Assembly: GCA_948567375.1 (NCBI GenBank)
Contig: OX419761.1
Span: 10,578,243-10,642,242, forward strand
Origin: Lunularia cruciata
Lineage: Eukaryota > Streptophyta > Marchantiopsida > Lunulariales > Lunulariaceae
DNA: 64,000 bases
Reading direction: 5' to 3'
Shown: one piece after another, positions 1 through 11,680 of the stretch
Numbering within the stretch: the first letter of the stretch is position 1
How the letters are laid out: the number at the start of each line of letters is the position of its first letter
Notes under the pieces: generated by a model
What the model saw: the letters and a program-made list of their open reading frames with translations, nothing else
Told to the model about the DNA's origin: nothing
Database searches by the model: none
Position numbers and translations under genes: made by a program

Positions 1-1
1 G

Positions 2-3000
2 CAACAGAAAACGGAGCAAGTCAGTTTCAGCGTAAAGGATGCGATCAATCTCTTTGAGAAGAAAAGGAAGGAATCAGGTGATGCAGCAAACAAGAAAGCA
101 GCAAGGCAGGACAGCAGCAGACGTGGATCCACAGAAAGTGGAAGCTCTTCGTTTAACGATCGTGTCAAGCGCTGGAGTGGAGGAAGTGATGCTAGTAAGG
201 AAGCAGCTGCTAGGCGAAGGAAGGATGGAAGCCCTTTCGACGACTCAGACGTTAATTCCAAGCAAGGAAGCAGTACGGTGGACCAAGAGCTAAGAGCGGG
301 TCACTCAAATGCGCATCAGTCGAAATCAGAGGAGGATGAAGTGGAGAGTCGTCCTAGTCAGGAGGTAGATCAGGAGGAAATAGTCGGAGAGCAGCAGTCA
401 ATGTCGATTGGTCGCTTTATAGATATTGATGAGTCTGTTCTTCTGCAAAAGAGAGGTCAGGGTGGACAAAACCTCTCAAGGTCTTTGCCAAAATTCGAGG
501 CAGAAGCCGACTTGTATCATCAGGCCCAAAAGGACTCTACGCAAGGAGAGGAAATGATCCTGCCACAACAAGATGCGGATATCCATGCAATTGAGCAGCA
601 AGGCTATAATGGAAAACTAAGCGAGGCCGATGATTCCTTCATGCTCCCAGATCGTGCTCAGCTCCGTGATATCGGTCAAAAGGACAGAGGGCCTTGGGCT
701 GGCAGTCAAGAGTCCGAGATGATGGCTTCAATGTCTTACAAACAGGACCAGTTTAAGGACTCCGTGCAGGATGATTCATTTATTGTCCCAGCTCGAGTGC
801 CCACTCAGGACCAAAATTCCAACTGGAGGACTGCTGTCAATATGGAGTCTGAAATCTCCATCGATCAGCAAGCAGGAAACGTTGACAAGGATGCTGTAGA
901 TGCGTCTGCGTTCGCACCAGAGGACCTGATGTATATTCCAGAGCGAAATATTGGTCGGGAGTCACTAGGCAGACCTTGGACTACAGCTGACTATGACATG
1001 GAATTCTATGGTGAGAATTTTAAAGACGATGATGATCACAAGAGTGTTGTAGGTGATAGTGAATCTCCAAAGGACCAGCAGGGAAGGTTTTACGAGCAGT
1101 ATCGGGAGAAGAGAGATGCTAAGTTGAGGGAAGAGCCAGGCCCAAAGAGAGCTGAGCGCGAAGCTAAACTCAAGGCAATGCAAGAAGTCTTGGAGAAAAG
1201 GAAGGCTGAAATGGTTTCTAGAGGCGGAAGGCCAACTGAGAAATATGCATGTTCAGCCGATGCCCAGTTGCGTGCAGAGAAGCTAAGAGCTTTCAAAGCT
1301 GGCCTTTTGAAGAGCAAGAAGGAAAAGGTAATGAATTTCAGTCAATATGTTTTGTATTTTCTATCGTACAGTATCGCCGAAGTGTACACTTTGTACAAGT
1401 TGGTGTGTACGCCTATGATATCCTCTTTCTGGAAAGAAAATACTAGCTTGGGCATATTACTTCATTAATTTCGCCGATGATCGTACAAGCTTTATTTCTT
1501 CAAATTTTGCAGTTTTGAAGTTTAGATGGTTTGTACAGAAAAGAAATTCTCTATTGACTTTCTACCGTCCTCTTGTCAAACAGGAGGAAGAAGAAAGGAA
1601 GAGAATTGATGAGTTACGGTTGCAACGTCGGGAAAGAATTGCGGCAAGAAGTAGCCCAACTTCAGGCACTCAATCTGCTTCCTCTACGCCCCGGGCCACG
1701 AGGCAAACTCCAACCACCCCCAAAGGGTCCAATCCTCTACAAAGACTCTCACCGTCCAAAAGTCTGAAGGTGGGGACTGCAGGCACAGCAGGTCGTTCGG
1801 CTGTGCTATCATCACCCAAAGGAATCCCTGGGAAGCTAGGCTCATCTGGGGTGGCTGCTGGTCAACGTCGTGGACAAAACACATCAAGTCAAACAGCACC
1901 GGAGAACCCCCTTAGCCGGTCTGTCCCTTCGCTTGTAGACTTGCGCAAAGAAAATACCAAGCCTTCAGGACGTAGTTCTTTGGGTGATAAAGTAGGAGGC
2001 TCTGCGCGCATTCAGGCTAAATTCATAAGCAGTATGCATCGTTCCAAGAGCGCAAACGATGCTGCGCCGCTGGAGGCGAATGGGGGTGTTTCGACTCGCG
2101 CAGTTGCACGAGCCACAGTATTTTCTGACGATAAGAAACGTCGTTCAGTCTCATCACGGAAAAGTATATCAACGGTTACCGAGTTGAAGGCCGCAACGAA
2201 TTTAGCTTCACCTGACTCGGTATCAACACCACTGAAGATTGCAAAAGATCCTTTACCAGAGTCTGCTACTGCCAAGGCACCTAAAAAGACTAATACAGCG
2301 ACAGTGGCTCAGGACGCCAAGCCTTTCCTACGGAAGGGCACTGGAATCGGCCCAGGTTCCGGAGCTGTGGTGAGGAAGCTGAAATCTTCACAAATCTCAG
2401 ATACCACGAAGAGTATTGACGAGGATGCCCCCGACACCCCATCAGCACCTTCTCATGATGGGTTGCAGTCTGATCAAGAGGGCACGAAGGATGATGTACA
2501 CACGAAAACAGTGGAATCAGGAACCTCAGCACCAGCACTAGTCTCCTCAATCACCACAGAAGAAATAGAAAATGAAGATCTTACGTCAAAGGAGCCTCAA
2601 GATACTGTGGAAAGAGCAGGAAGTGGCCCTGGTTTTGTTGCCGTGCTAGCACCGGCATCTTCCCCCCAGGAGACAGTGGATGGTTTTGCACCCTCAGGGG
2701 AATCTGGTGCTACCACCATAGTGCTGCCTCAGACTTCAGCAGAACCAAAGGAAGACGAACATGCCAGTCGCCAAGATAAGGAGGATCGACAATCAGAGTC
2801 TAACGGAAACATGGAAGAAAAGGCCGTCGAAGCATATGAGGTGAAGCTTACTGAAGTTCTAGATTCTCCTGTACGACCAACGGTAGTGCCAAGTGTTGAA
2901 AACCATCAGGACTACGACGCACCTCTTACCCCTCTATCTCCAGCTGAATCGAACTTTACTGCTTTTCCCCTTGTTTCTACTCCAGAAGACTATAATGCGC

Positions 3001-4480
3001 CCCTTGCCCTGGCCTCACCCTCCCCTTCTCAAACTACTATGGCCCCTAACATAGAAGATTATGAATTTGTGTTGGCATCTCCATCTGATACAGTCGTGCC
3101 TGATGAGTATCAAGCCCCCGTTGCTGTAGCAACAACTTCACCTGTGACGAGTCCAACATCTCGGACCTTCCCTCAGCTGCAACGCTCTTTGTCCCCTGAT
3201 GCCAACAAAGTTGAGACAAGCAAGTCTCGCAAGAAATGGGGTGGATCACAAAAGTCTGCGCAACAGAGTTCGAAAGAAGCTCCCAAAGGTTTCAAGAGGC
3301 TCCTAAACTTTGGACGGAGAAGCTCAAAGGGTAACACTGCCAATGTAAGCGAATGGATTTCTGCCTCGACCGCATCCGAGGGAGATGATGATGCAGATGA
3401 AACCAAGGTCGGCGGGAGTCGCTTAAGTGACATTCCAAACAAGAAAGTCGAGTCGAGCAACAAGAATTCAAGGTCCAGAACAATGCAGAACGGTAAAGGC
3501 AACAACAACCTTAGGTACATGGGCGATAGTCCAGAGGCGACAAGAACTGAATCAAACGGATCTGCAGACCGGGGAAGCTGTGAGTTGCAACACCTTTATT
3601 CAATTCTCAATTTTTAGTGTTGTGTGTTGAGTCTATGGAGCAGAGTTTATTTTTTCTCACATTGGATGCCTTTCAAAGGAAAAAGGATCTCGTCACAGTG
3701 TCTTTTACTGTACATGTGTGACCTTCTTACTTCGATGATAATCCCAATCTAACCTCAAAACAATCTGAAGAACATATCCTTTTGGTCTCTGTTACCTCCC
3801 TAGTTCCTCCTTTTCCCAATACCCTTACCTATCCTCAACTGTGGCTCCTGCACCTAGTCCCAAAGCATCATGGTCCCTTACCCGCCCTCCGACTCCTTTT
3901 CTCAAGTGTCTGTCAAAAGGACCAATCCATCCTTCTCCTCTTGTGTCTCATCCATAAACCTTGTTTTTGAGTGCAGTGCTTTCCAGCACTTCCTGCTGTG
4001 GTACTTCACATTACTCTTGCTGCTGCCTAAGTTTCATCGCCTCACCATTTTCATGTCAAGACAGGTGGGGTGTCTGCAGTGCACACCATTGAAAACTTTA
4101 TTCCAGCCCCACCTCCCAATTATAGGTTGCGAGAAGACCACCTTACTGGACCTACCTTGCTGAAAGGTATTGTTTCCAGATGTTATGATTCGTGTTTTTG
4201 TGTGGCCATAAATGCTCAGGAAATGCAGCTTCCACTTCGTAGCATTTGAGTGGAAGTATCACACGACCTCCTATCCGGAAACCCAATGAAACAAATACCC
4301 TGGAAGTTGACCTCATATGTGGCTATTTTTAAAGCTTACTTCTATATCTTGGAGTCTGTTTGCAGTGTTATTGAATCTCCTAACATTTTAAGTGTGTCTG
4401 ATCTCGTTTTGCCAGTACCTCGGTCTTTCTTCTCTCTGTCATCCTTTCGGACAAAAAACGATTCGAAATATCGAGCCTGA
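2..4480 (+). CDS. CIP7-like (COP1-interacting protein-related) host gene, 5'-partial, three exons
   Basis: Exons read as 2-1327, 1584-3579 and 4416-4480. Intron 1 runs from gtaatg at 1328 to cag at 1583 (phase 0). Intron 2 runs from gtgagt at 3580 to ccag at 4415 (phase 1). The joined frame is open from the window edge to TGA at 4478-4480, 1128 codons, so the N-terminus lies upstream. Family signatures are the block FSVKDAINLFEKK near the start, DDSFMLP and DDSFIVP repeats, APEDLMYIPERN, a charged coiled-coil stretch (YEQYREKRDAKLREE onwards), EEEERKRIDELRLQRRERIA across the first splice, a long Ser/Pro/Thr-rich disordered middle, and the terminal PRSFFSLSSFR. Arabidopsis CIP7 is a nuclear coiled-coil protein that binds COP1 and promotes light-regulated gene expression; whether this relative does so is inference. 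The last exon codes for only about 22 residues, but its conserved motif and matching phase support it. Confidence 0.85.
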
Positions 4481-7400
4481 GGTGCGTTCGTGATCAGCAG
4501 AAGCATTGAAGGGCCGTGAGGTTTGATGTTTGGAGTGTGGCTACGGTTAAATATCTTCTCACAAGAATATAAGTTCCGAGGAAAGTCTGTATTAGGAAGT
4601 CTCATTGTGCATAGGTCTAAGTTAGCCACGCGATAAAGTATCATTATTACATCAAAGCCATGGAGGATTTTTCTCCGCGGAAGCTATGATTTTGTGTAGT
4701 CTCCAAACTATGCCATGTCTTAGGATATGACTAGTTGTCGAATGAGGAAAGTTATTTATAGCTCTTAAACGTCCTACTTTTAGTTGACTGCCAAGAGCAA
4801 AAGATGGCGGTACTTGATTGATTCATGAGTGTGATCTCGCCTCTTTCACCCTTCGGTGCATTAAAGCCCAGATGATTGTGGACTACTATAAGCAGTGGAC
4901 CATTTTAGCTTTAGGGAATCAGCGAAATCGACACCCATGTTCTAAAACTTTCAACTGCCGATTCCATTGCGAATTATTACCGTCTCCCTGACTGCAGCAA
5001 TGTTTATCGCGTGCAGGAGCGGAAGCTCGTCTTTTCGTAGTGGTATGTGTTGAATAATTCTGGATATTGAACCATGTTTCATGCTCATGTAACATCTCTG
5101 CTGACCTGCCCAACTTGAAACATATTGCATGTGTGGCTTTATAGGGTTGAGTGATCAACAGCCCTTATAAAGATGATATGCAGCAGGTGTATATAAAGTG
5201 TATTCTACTTCACGTATGATTGATGCTCGGTAAGAAACTAACCAGTTCAATTACTTCCTTCTTGCTCCGAACTTGATTAGCACCTTGCTGCCGGCATGAG
5301 ACCCTCGCTACTTGTTTGACCATGCATCACTCCTTTCTTATGCATGTGGGATATGTGAAACCTAGCTGTATAGCTAGCTAGTTTTATCCTAGGTAGTTTG
5401 AATTTATTCATCCATAATCATTGCATATGTTCTCGTCCTGACTTCCGTCACATGTATATCACTAGCACAATCACCGTGTCAGACACTTTATAACCCTACT
5501 TTTACGACCCCACTATTTAGGTGTGCTACATTCGCCTCTCTTGTTCATTGTTATTTACGCGTCGTCCTTTGTGAAATCCTTGCAGGAACGAGGAGGCTTG
5601 TCCCTGATTGCCATAAAGCCCTCATGTTGGCGAACTTTCTTTCAGACTTATTTTGAACCTAAACTGAGTACTCTAGGATGCCCCTTTATTTTTTCCGAAG
5701 CCGGAGTCCAGCTGTTGTAGATCTCAGTCTCTGAGAGAGCCGGAGACTGAAGTACCATAGCATGTGTAATGTATTCCACCTCAACCCAAAGTTTCCTCTC
5801 CTGCGCAATAGTTAGAAGCCTGAGTTTCCACTAGAGGATGGTCGACACTGTCAACCATATTTCCTTTTGTGGTTTTCTACAAGTTGTGTACCATAAATGT
5901 GCCCTTCTCCTATCTAGAAGAGGTCAGCAGTTCCCATGCGAAGACCAGTTCAGATGTATGTAGAACTATTTATACGAAATGCAGGAGAACAGCCTCCACC
6001 ATTTTGGAGAACCGGATGTTTTTAGTGCACCCTTATACAGTTATGGTTACAATGGAGTCCTGGTTCTTAGTAAATCACGTTTCAGCACGAAGATCCTATG
6101 AATCTCTTAATCATATTTCGGCATTTATGCGTCCTTCCGGTGGAACGGATTAGATGTCACCGTCGTGGTCAGATCACTTCTGCCTTGATGGCTGCCGTAC
6201 TAGTGTTAGCCACGCCTCCTTGGTACGGTTCTTCGGATCTTCTCGACCTGGTTTACGCTTAGTGAAGTAAGCATTTCAAAGTAATGTCTCACTTCATTCA
6301 TTTTTTCCATTTATACGACCTAGACTTCTACGTACAGGCCGTTTAACTGTTTCTATTGTGTGTAAAGGGTGAACCCTGGAGGCTCCCGAATATTGTTATC
6401 TTGCTGAGATGAAACTTACCCGTAGGACGACCATTCCCTTGGACACCGTCCTAATTTTCTTCGGAGCTTTAATGTGTTGACCAGGCCGAGTACAGTAACT
6501 GCACACATTATGTTAGAAAACGATAAATTTAAACCAGTAATTCGGTCGGAAAGCCGTTGAACACCTAATCAATGTACTTGTCCTAGACGCTGGTAGGACT
6601 GGCAAGAAACCGTCGTTTGAAACGGATGTGCACCACCTCCTCTTCATTAGTATAAACCCTCCACTCAAGCTCTTCCCTTCACAGCTGCGAAGTCCCTGGA
6701 TTTGCAGTTACCATAGCCTATAGCGGGCTCAAGTGTGGGACTGTCCAGGTATCTTCACAGAGAACATATTCCATAAGGTATTTGTACTCTATGGAAAACT
6801 AGAACACCCAAGAACATGCAATATTGGAAAGTAATTGCAAACCCTTCAAGCTGGGTATGCAGTCGACGATAAACGGGTTGTATTTTTAAGGGGAATATCG
6901 CCCCCTTGATGAACTCACGTAACTGTTGGTACATTTCCGACAACGGCTCTCTTGAGCACGGTATAACTTTCATGCATAGGACTAGACTAATGTGTTTGTG
7001 ATATGCAGTAAACTAGATACTTAGTCTGTATTGTCACGGGAATACTTGGGAGACTATTTGTCAGTTAATTAGTTTGTGTCTAAGTTATAAATGTGGATGT
7101 GTCAATGCAAACAGTATGTGTATCCAACCAGTTTTCGAATTGCGATTAAGGTTAATGATTCAAAAGCATCTGATGAATGAATTCATAACTGTAAACAGTC
7201 TCTGAGGGAGGTGCTCATTACGTACCAAAAGTTAATACTTCGACAATGTCGTTGCAACAAGACACTTAGTTTTGGCTTCTAGAGTATACCTTGCTGAACT
7301 GCAAATCCTAGGCAATCTGAATCAACGATCTCAGTCAAGAGTACCTATCGAGGTTTTGGCCACTCTTAGAGGTTTGCGCATAAAAGCGGGACAAAAGGAA

Positions 7401-8050
7401 ACTTCTATTGTATGTATGTTGTTGGACTCAAGGGTTGGGGTGAATGCTATGATTGGTATAAGGAGTACACGCCATCAACCCCAAATGCTTTGGATAATTG
7501 TTGTTTGGATGGATAACTCTATGAGATAGCAGATTCCTGAAATATTCATTACACAAACCAGTGAGACCATCATGCAATCGATGCATCATAATCACTGAAC
7601 TTGGTACATGTCAATTACCCATATCCTATAAAGGGCCATTTGTTCAATTTGTTTTCGAAACGTAATCTACGATCAAACATTTTCAGTAATAAAAATTAAA
7701 ATATATCTAGTAAAATTGACATGCATTTTCCTTTTATTGTAATATCTATCTAAAAATATCTAAAATTCATTTAACTTTTATAAATTTAAGTTAATTACAA
7801 TATGTATGAGTTGTCTTCCACATTACATCGTATAGATATTCACCCTCCGATTTATATAAATAGAATTATTTTGTTTGTTTGTTTATGTACAACTTCAAAA
7901 ATCAGAGTCTCATAGATCTCTTCTACCAGATCAATCTTTTACATAATTACTCGAAACTTAAGTGAAAGTAAATTCTAAAAAGTTAGCATAATCAAACTGG
8001 AACCGACACATCTTATTGTGCCGGTGAATTAAAAGGAGGTAAGATCATAA
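4481..8050. other. 3' UTR and intergenic sequence, no gene recognised
   Basis: After the stop of the CIP7-like gene there is about 3.5 kb with no convincing reading frame on either strand. The first part probably includes the 3' UTR. Composition is mixed until about 7660, then becomes strongly AT-rich to about 8000. I see no tRNA, LTR ends or protein motifs here. Confidence 0.5.
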
Positions 8051-10159
8051 GGTCCTCTCAACAGCTTTTGTTAAGTTACGAGTCCTCACAAATATGACTC
8101 AAAGTGCCATTTCTGACCATGTTGCTGATTAAGTCTTTCTATATTCACCGTAAAGGAAAAGGCTATTATGTAGACGGCATGAAGGATTGGAAGACCCCAT
8201 CAAGCAGTACAAGGGAGAGACAAAAGAGGTAAAATAGGGCAAGGCCTAAGTATTGATATGAGAAATCTGCACTACTATACTTAAAAGATATGAGCTTTGC
8301 AAGTCTAAAGGTCTGCAAACTACTGGAGCATCCAAAGAAGCATCACCTAGTGTCATTGCTCCCCTATGGATTGCAACAACCAATGCTCTCTATAGAGCAA
8401 TGGACACATGGTGTCTAAAGTATGCTACAAAGTATGAAACTGAGAGTGGTAGCCTTTGACATCTAATTATGATAAACTCTCATGCACTCTCGAACAAATG
8501 TGTTGAACGTCATGTCCATTGCTCCATATAACTCCAAGGCTAGAGGTGACCTTACTGCATACTCCTATACTTGGAGACCTTGCATGTTGCTCTTTTGCTC
8601 CTTGCCCATCTAGGGGGATGAGTACTCACTCCTTCCAAAATTGCATCATGCATAGGGTATGCAACCACAACATTTGCCACTGTTACATGATCATCTTGGA
8701 CCAAGTATAAGTCTGCTCTGACATGTGTTGTTTGCAAAGCAATACGAATGCTCTTTCCAAGCACAATATCCACTCTCTTGTGCCATAGAAAACACTAAAT
8801 CCCTGATGGTATCATGTGTAGCTATCCTCTGTCCTCCAAAAGGATATTGCGTCATATAGACTACTACTGCAACTAGTGTAGAACCTCACTCATAAATGAG
8901 TAATGAAGGTGTAGACGGGTGGACCAAACCTAGGCAAAACCTCATCACTATAGAGAAGGTAGTTTGTGCGAGTCAAAATGCCTTAATGCACGGTCAAGCT
9001 AGGATCTAAGAGCATGCATCCTTCGTGGAGCAAGAGTGAAGATGTGCTCTAATGGCTTGACATAATACTACAAGGACCAGGGAACTCTCCACGAGAGATG
9101 CAAGAGAGAAATGCAAGTTTCACACTCAAAATCTTCCAATGCCCCAAAGGAGCATCTTCTCTTTATTATATAGCAAAGAGGATCTCCTCAAAGGAAGCTC
9201 CACCCTTGGATCAGATACATGGATTGGTAGCCTGTCACCTAGCTCCATCCTTGGATTAGTTGTTTTGATGGGTGAGATGTCAGTCCTTGTCCTATCTAGT
9301 TGGTCAAATGGTTTTGACCAAAGGGAATCTTTAGGGAATCTTCTTATAGGGAGCTCAGAATTGCATGGATGAGGTACTATTTGAAAGCTCTTGACGAGAA
9401 ATATCATAGGGGGGAAAAGGCAAGCCTAATCTTCTTGAGGGGAGGAATTTTTCCATTTTTGAGGTGTAATTCATCTGTTTAGGCCTCCAAAATTGGCTCT
9501 AAAGTTTTTAGGCTATTTTTAGCTTTTTCCCTATTAATAGAAGTACTCTTTTGGTGACACCTCTGTCTGATCTACCTAGCCTATTATAAACAACATCCTT
9601 CTAGATATTACCAAGCCAATTTTCACCTCTAGATAATATATCTATCTGCTTGTATTACACCTGAGGAATGGATGTGCTCTAGTGGCTTGCGTATGTTGAC
9701 ACTATCATTCTATAAAGGAAGATTGCAAACCTTTGGTCCAATCTAATAGTAGTGAAGCAAAAAATGGAAGGTCCTCATATGCCCACGGGGATAGACCATC
9801 TCTCATCTGCCACAATAACAATTGGAGAGAAAGGATCCCTCCTCCACCTCTGTCATATATGTCTCCAAAATTAGCCTATCAACAACCACAAAATGATATG
9901 AAAGTACGGGTGCCAAGAGAGCTCAATTACCTAAAAATGCTATAGTTGCCATCTTTTCCATAGATAATAATCATACCCTCTGCACCCCTACCAATATATC
10001 TATCTTCATGCCAAATATTTTTTCATACACTCAAATGTCCTTGGTCCAATGATATCACCAAAGACTCCCATAGTCCTCCTATCAAAAGCTCTGAAACATG
10101 ATAGAAAGTCAAGGAAGGAGGAATTGTGCAAAGAAGGTAAGTTGGTTGATGTGCAATAT
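8050..10159 (-). mobile_element. LINE (non-LTR retrotransposon), 3' part, split by insertions
   Basis: Minus-strand translation in shifting frames gives a chain of LINE polyprotein motifs. Just left of the copia insertion it reads FDRRTMGVFGDIIG, the post-RT thumb region. Next comes a GMATIAFLGN-ALLAPVL-like block at about 9950-9890. Beyond the solo LTR at 9061-9659 there is a block like HDTIRDLVFSMAQESGY (about 8800) and then VANVVVAYP (about 8670), typical of the C-terminal part of this LINE type. The thumb motif continues directly from the RT fragment ending at 22944 once the copia element (10165-22938) is removed. Many stops and frameshifts show it is old and dead. The left end is not defined; 8050 is approximate. 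Confidence 0.55.
9061..9659 (-). repeat. Solo LTR, gypsy family C, inverted
   Basis: This is similar along its length to the reverse complement of 10315-11050 and to 58982-59529. Its right end reads gtattaca, the reverse complement of the LTR start tgtaatac; its left end (cataatac) has decayed. Flanks cttga (9056-9060) and cctga (9660-9664) fit a 5-bp target duplication with one change. It sits inside the LINE. Confidence 0.65.
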
Positions 10160-10164
10160 TAGAG

Positions 10165-10251
10165 TGATAATCTAGTTTGATAATACACAGATAAAGCATT
10201 CATCATGATCTCACAAGAAGATACGTGGTTCACCTCATTGAAGCTACGTCT
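10165..10251 (-). repeat. Copia B 3' LTR, remnant
   Basis: Starts tgataatctag and matches 22707-22793 closely, including the words acaagaagat and gtggttcacctcatt. It is cut off at 10251 where the gypsy A LTR begins. The remaining roughly 145 bp of the LTR are not found on the other side of gypsy A. Confidence 0.75.
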
Positions 10252-11680
10252 TGTAACACACATTTGTGCATGTGTGTGGTATTATGATATTTAGCTTAGT
10301 ATAACAAGTACCTGTGTAATACCAAGATCTAGCCATATGATCTATGTGAAATTTGGTTTGGTAACATCTAGAATGATGTTATACATGATGGTCAAAATAG
10401 ATAAGATAGAAGTATCACCAAAAGAGTACTTCTACTAATAGGGCAGAAACCGAAATAGACTTGAGAACCTTAGAACCAATAGCTAGACATATGATTTAAA
10501 GGTGAGAATTGGTTTGGTAACATCTGGAAAGATGTTACACATGATGGAATAAACAGATCAGAAAGAGATATCACCAAAAGGGGACTTCCACTAATAGAGT
10601 AGGAATCGAAATATGCCTGAAATCTTTGAAGGCAATTTTGGAGGCCTAAACGGATGAATTAGGCCTCAAAAATAGGTAGATCCCCCCCCAACAGAGGAAA
10701 GGTTGGCCTTCCCTCCCCTCTGCTTTGTCTTGTCAAGAGCTTTCCAACGGTACCTTACTCACGTGATTTTGAGATTCCTACAGGAAGATTCCCTAAAAGA
10801 TTCCCTCCGGTCAAAGCTTGTTTGACCAACCAGATAGGACCTAGACCAGACATGTTACCCATCCAAGTAAGTAATCCAAGGGTGGAGCTTGCTGACATGT
10901 CACCTATCTATGTCCCTAATCCTATGGTGGAGCTTCCTTGGAGGAGATCCTCTTTGTCTATATAATAAAGAGAAGGTGCTCCCTTGGAGCATCGAATGTT
11001 TGAGTGTGCAATCTGTGTTTTCTCTCTTCTCTTGTCCTTGGAGTATTACAACTTGAGAGATATTATTTATATAGTAAAAGGATGGTTCTACATTAGTCAT
11101 GATCAGCTAAATTTAGTCATAGCTAAGATAGAAGGAACCTTACTTTAGAGGAAGTGGAAAAGATGAGCATCACTATTTTGGATTCTAGTGTGTTGACTTG
11201 GTATTATTCCTAGGTGTTTGGCTTTGAGGAAAGAGTTGAGAACTCTTGGGCACGCAAGCCTTTTGTTTTGGATTCTTCTATAATCCAAGGATATCCAGTG
11301 TGAAAGAATCCTTGACTTAGTGGGTGGGTCAAGATAAGACCATATGCTTTGGGGAATATGCAAATGGATATTCCTTTCTATTTTTTTCTACCCTAAACTT
11401 TACTTGACTTTTAGCCTAGTAACTTGAGTTACTATGGTAAATAGTAACTTTAGTGCATAACTATTTCAAAATTATATAAACAAGGGGTGAGGAGGTACTC
11501 ATCATCCTTTCATTTGCAAATATCTCTCTCATTGAGTTCTCTAGTGAGCAATGTCTTGAGTCTTGGAGTGTTAGCCTTGGAGGAGTATGATGGAGTTAGG
11601 GTTCGTTGTTTTCTTAGTCCATGATGCACTACCATAATAGCCATTAGAGGTTCATCTTGAGTGAGAGACAGGCTGATTCA
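10252..11680 (+). repeat. Gypsy A 5' LTR, interrupted by a solo LTR
   Basis: Begins TGTAACACAC and ends near gctgattca. Without the 736-bp insert at 10315-11050 it is about 690 bp, matching the 3' LTR at 17398-18082 and two other copies (35596-36286 and 53821-54523, both inverted). The end at 11680 is chosen by comparing copies and is good to a few bases. Confidence 0.7.
10315..11050 (+). repeat. Nested solo LTR of gypsy family C
   Basis: Starts tgtaatac and ends gtattaca, a perfect 8-bp inverted terminal repeat with TG/CA ends. It is flanked by acctg (10310-10314) and acttg (11051-11055). The uninterrupted 3' LTR of gypsy A reads aacaagtacttgagag at this place (about 17450), which proves the insertion site. 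The first third contains a direct duplication of about 140 bp (about 10325-10455 against about 10470-10610). Confidence 0.85.

Noticed and set aside
9041..9689. 19-bp near-direct repeats (gatgtgctctaatggcttg and gatgtgctctagtggcttg) as an unusually long target duplication
   Set aside because: The right copy starts 12 bp away from the LTR end, and a normal 5-bp duplication (cttga/cctga) fits the LTR borders better. More likely a small duplication already present in the LINE.
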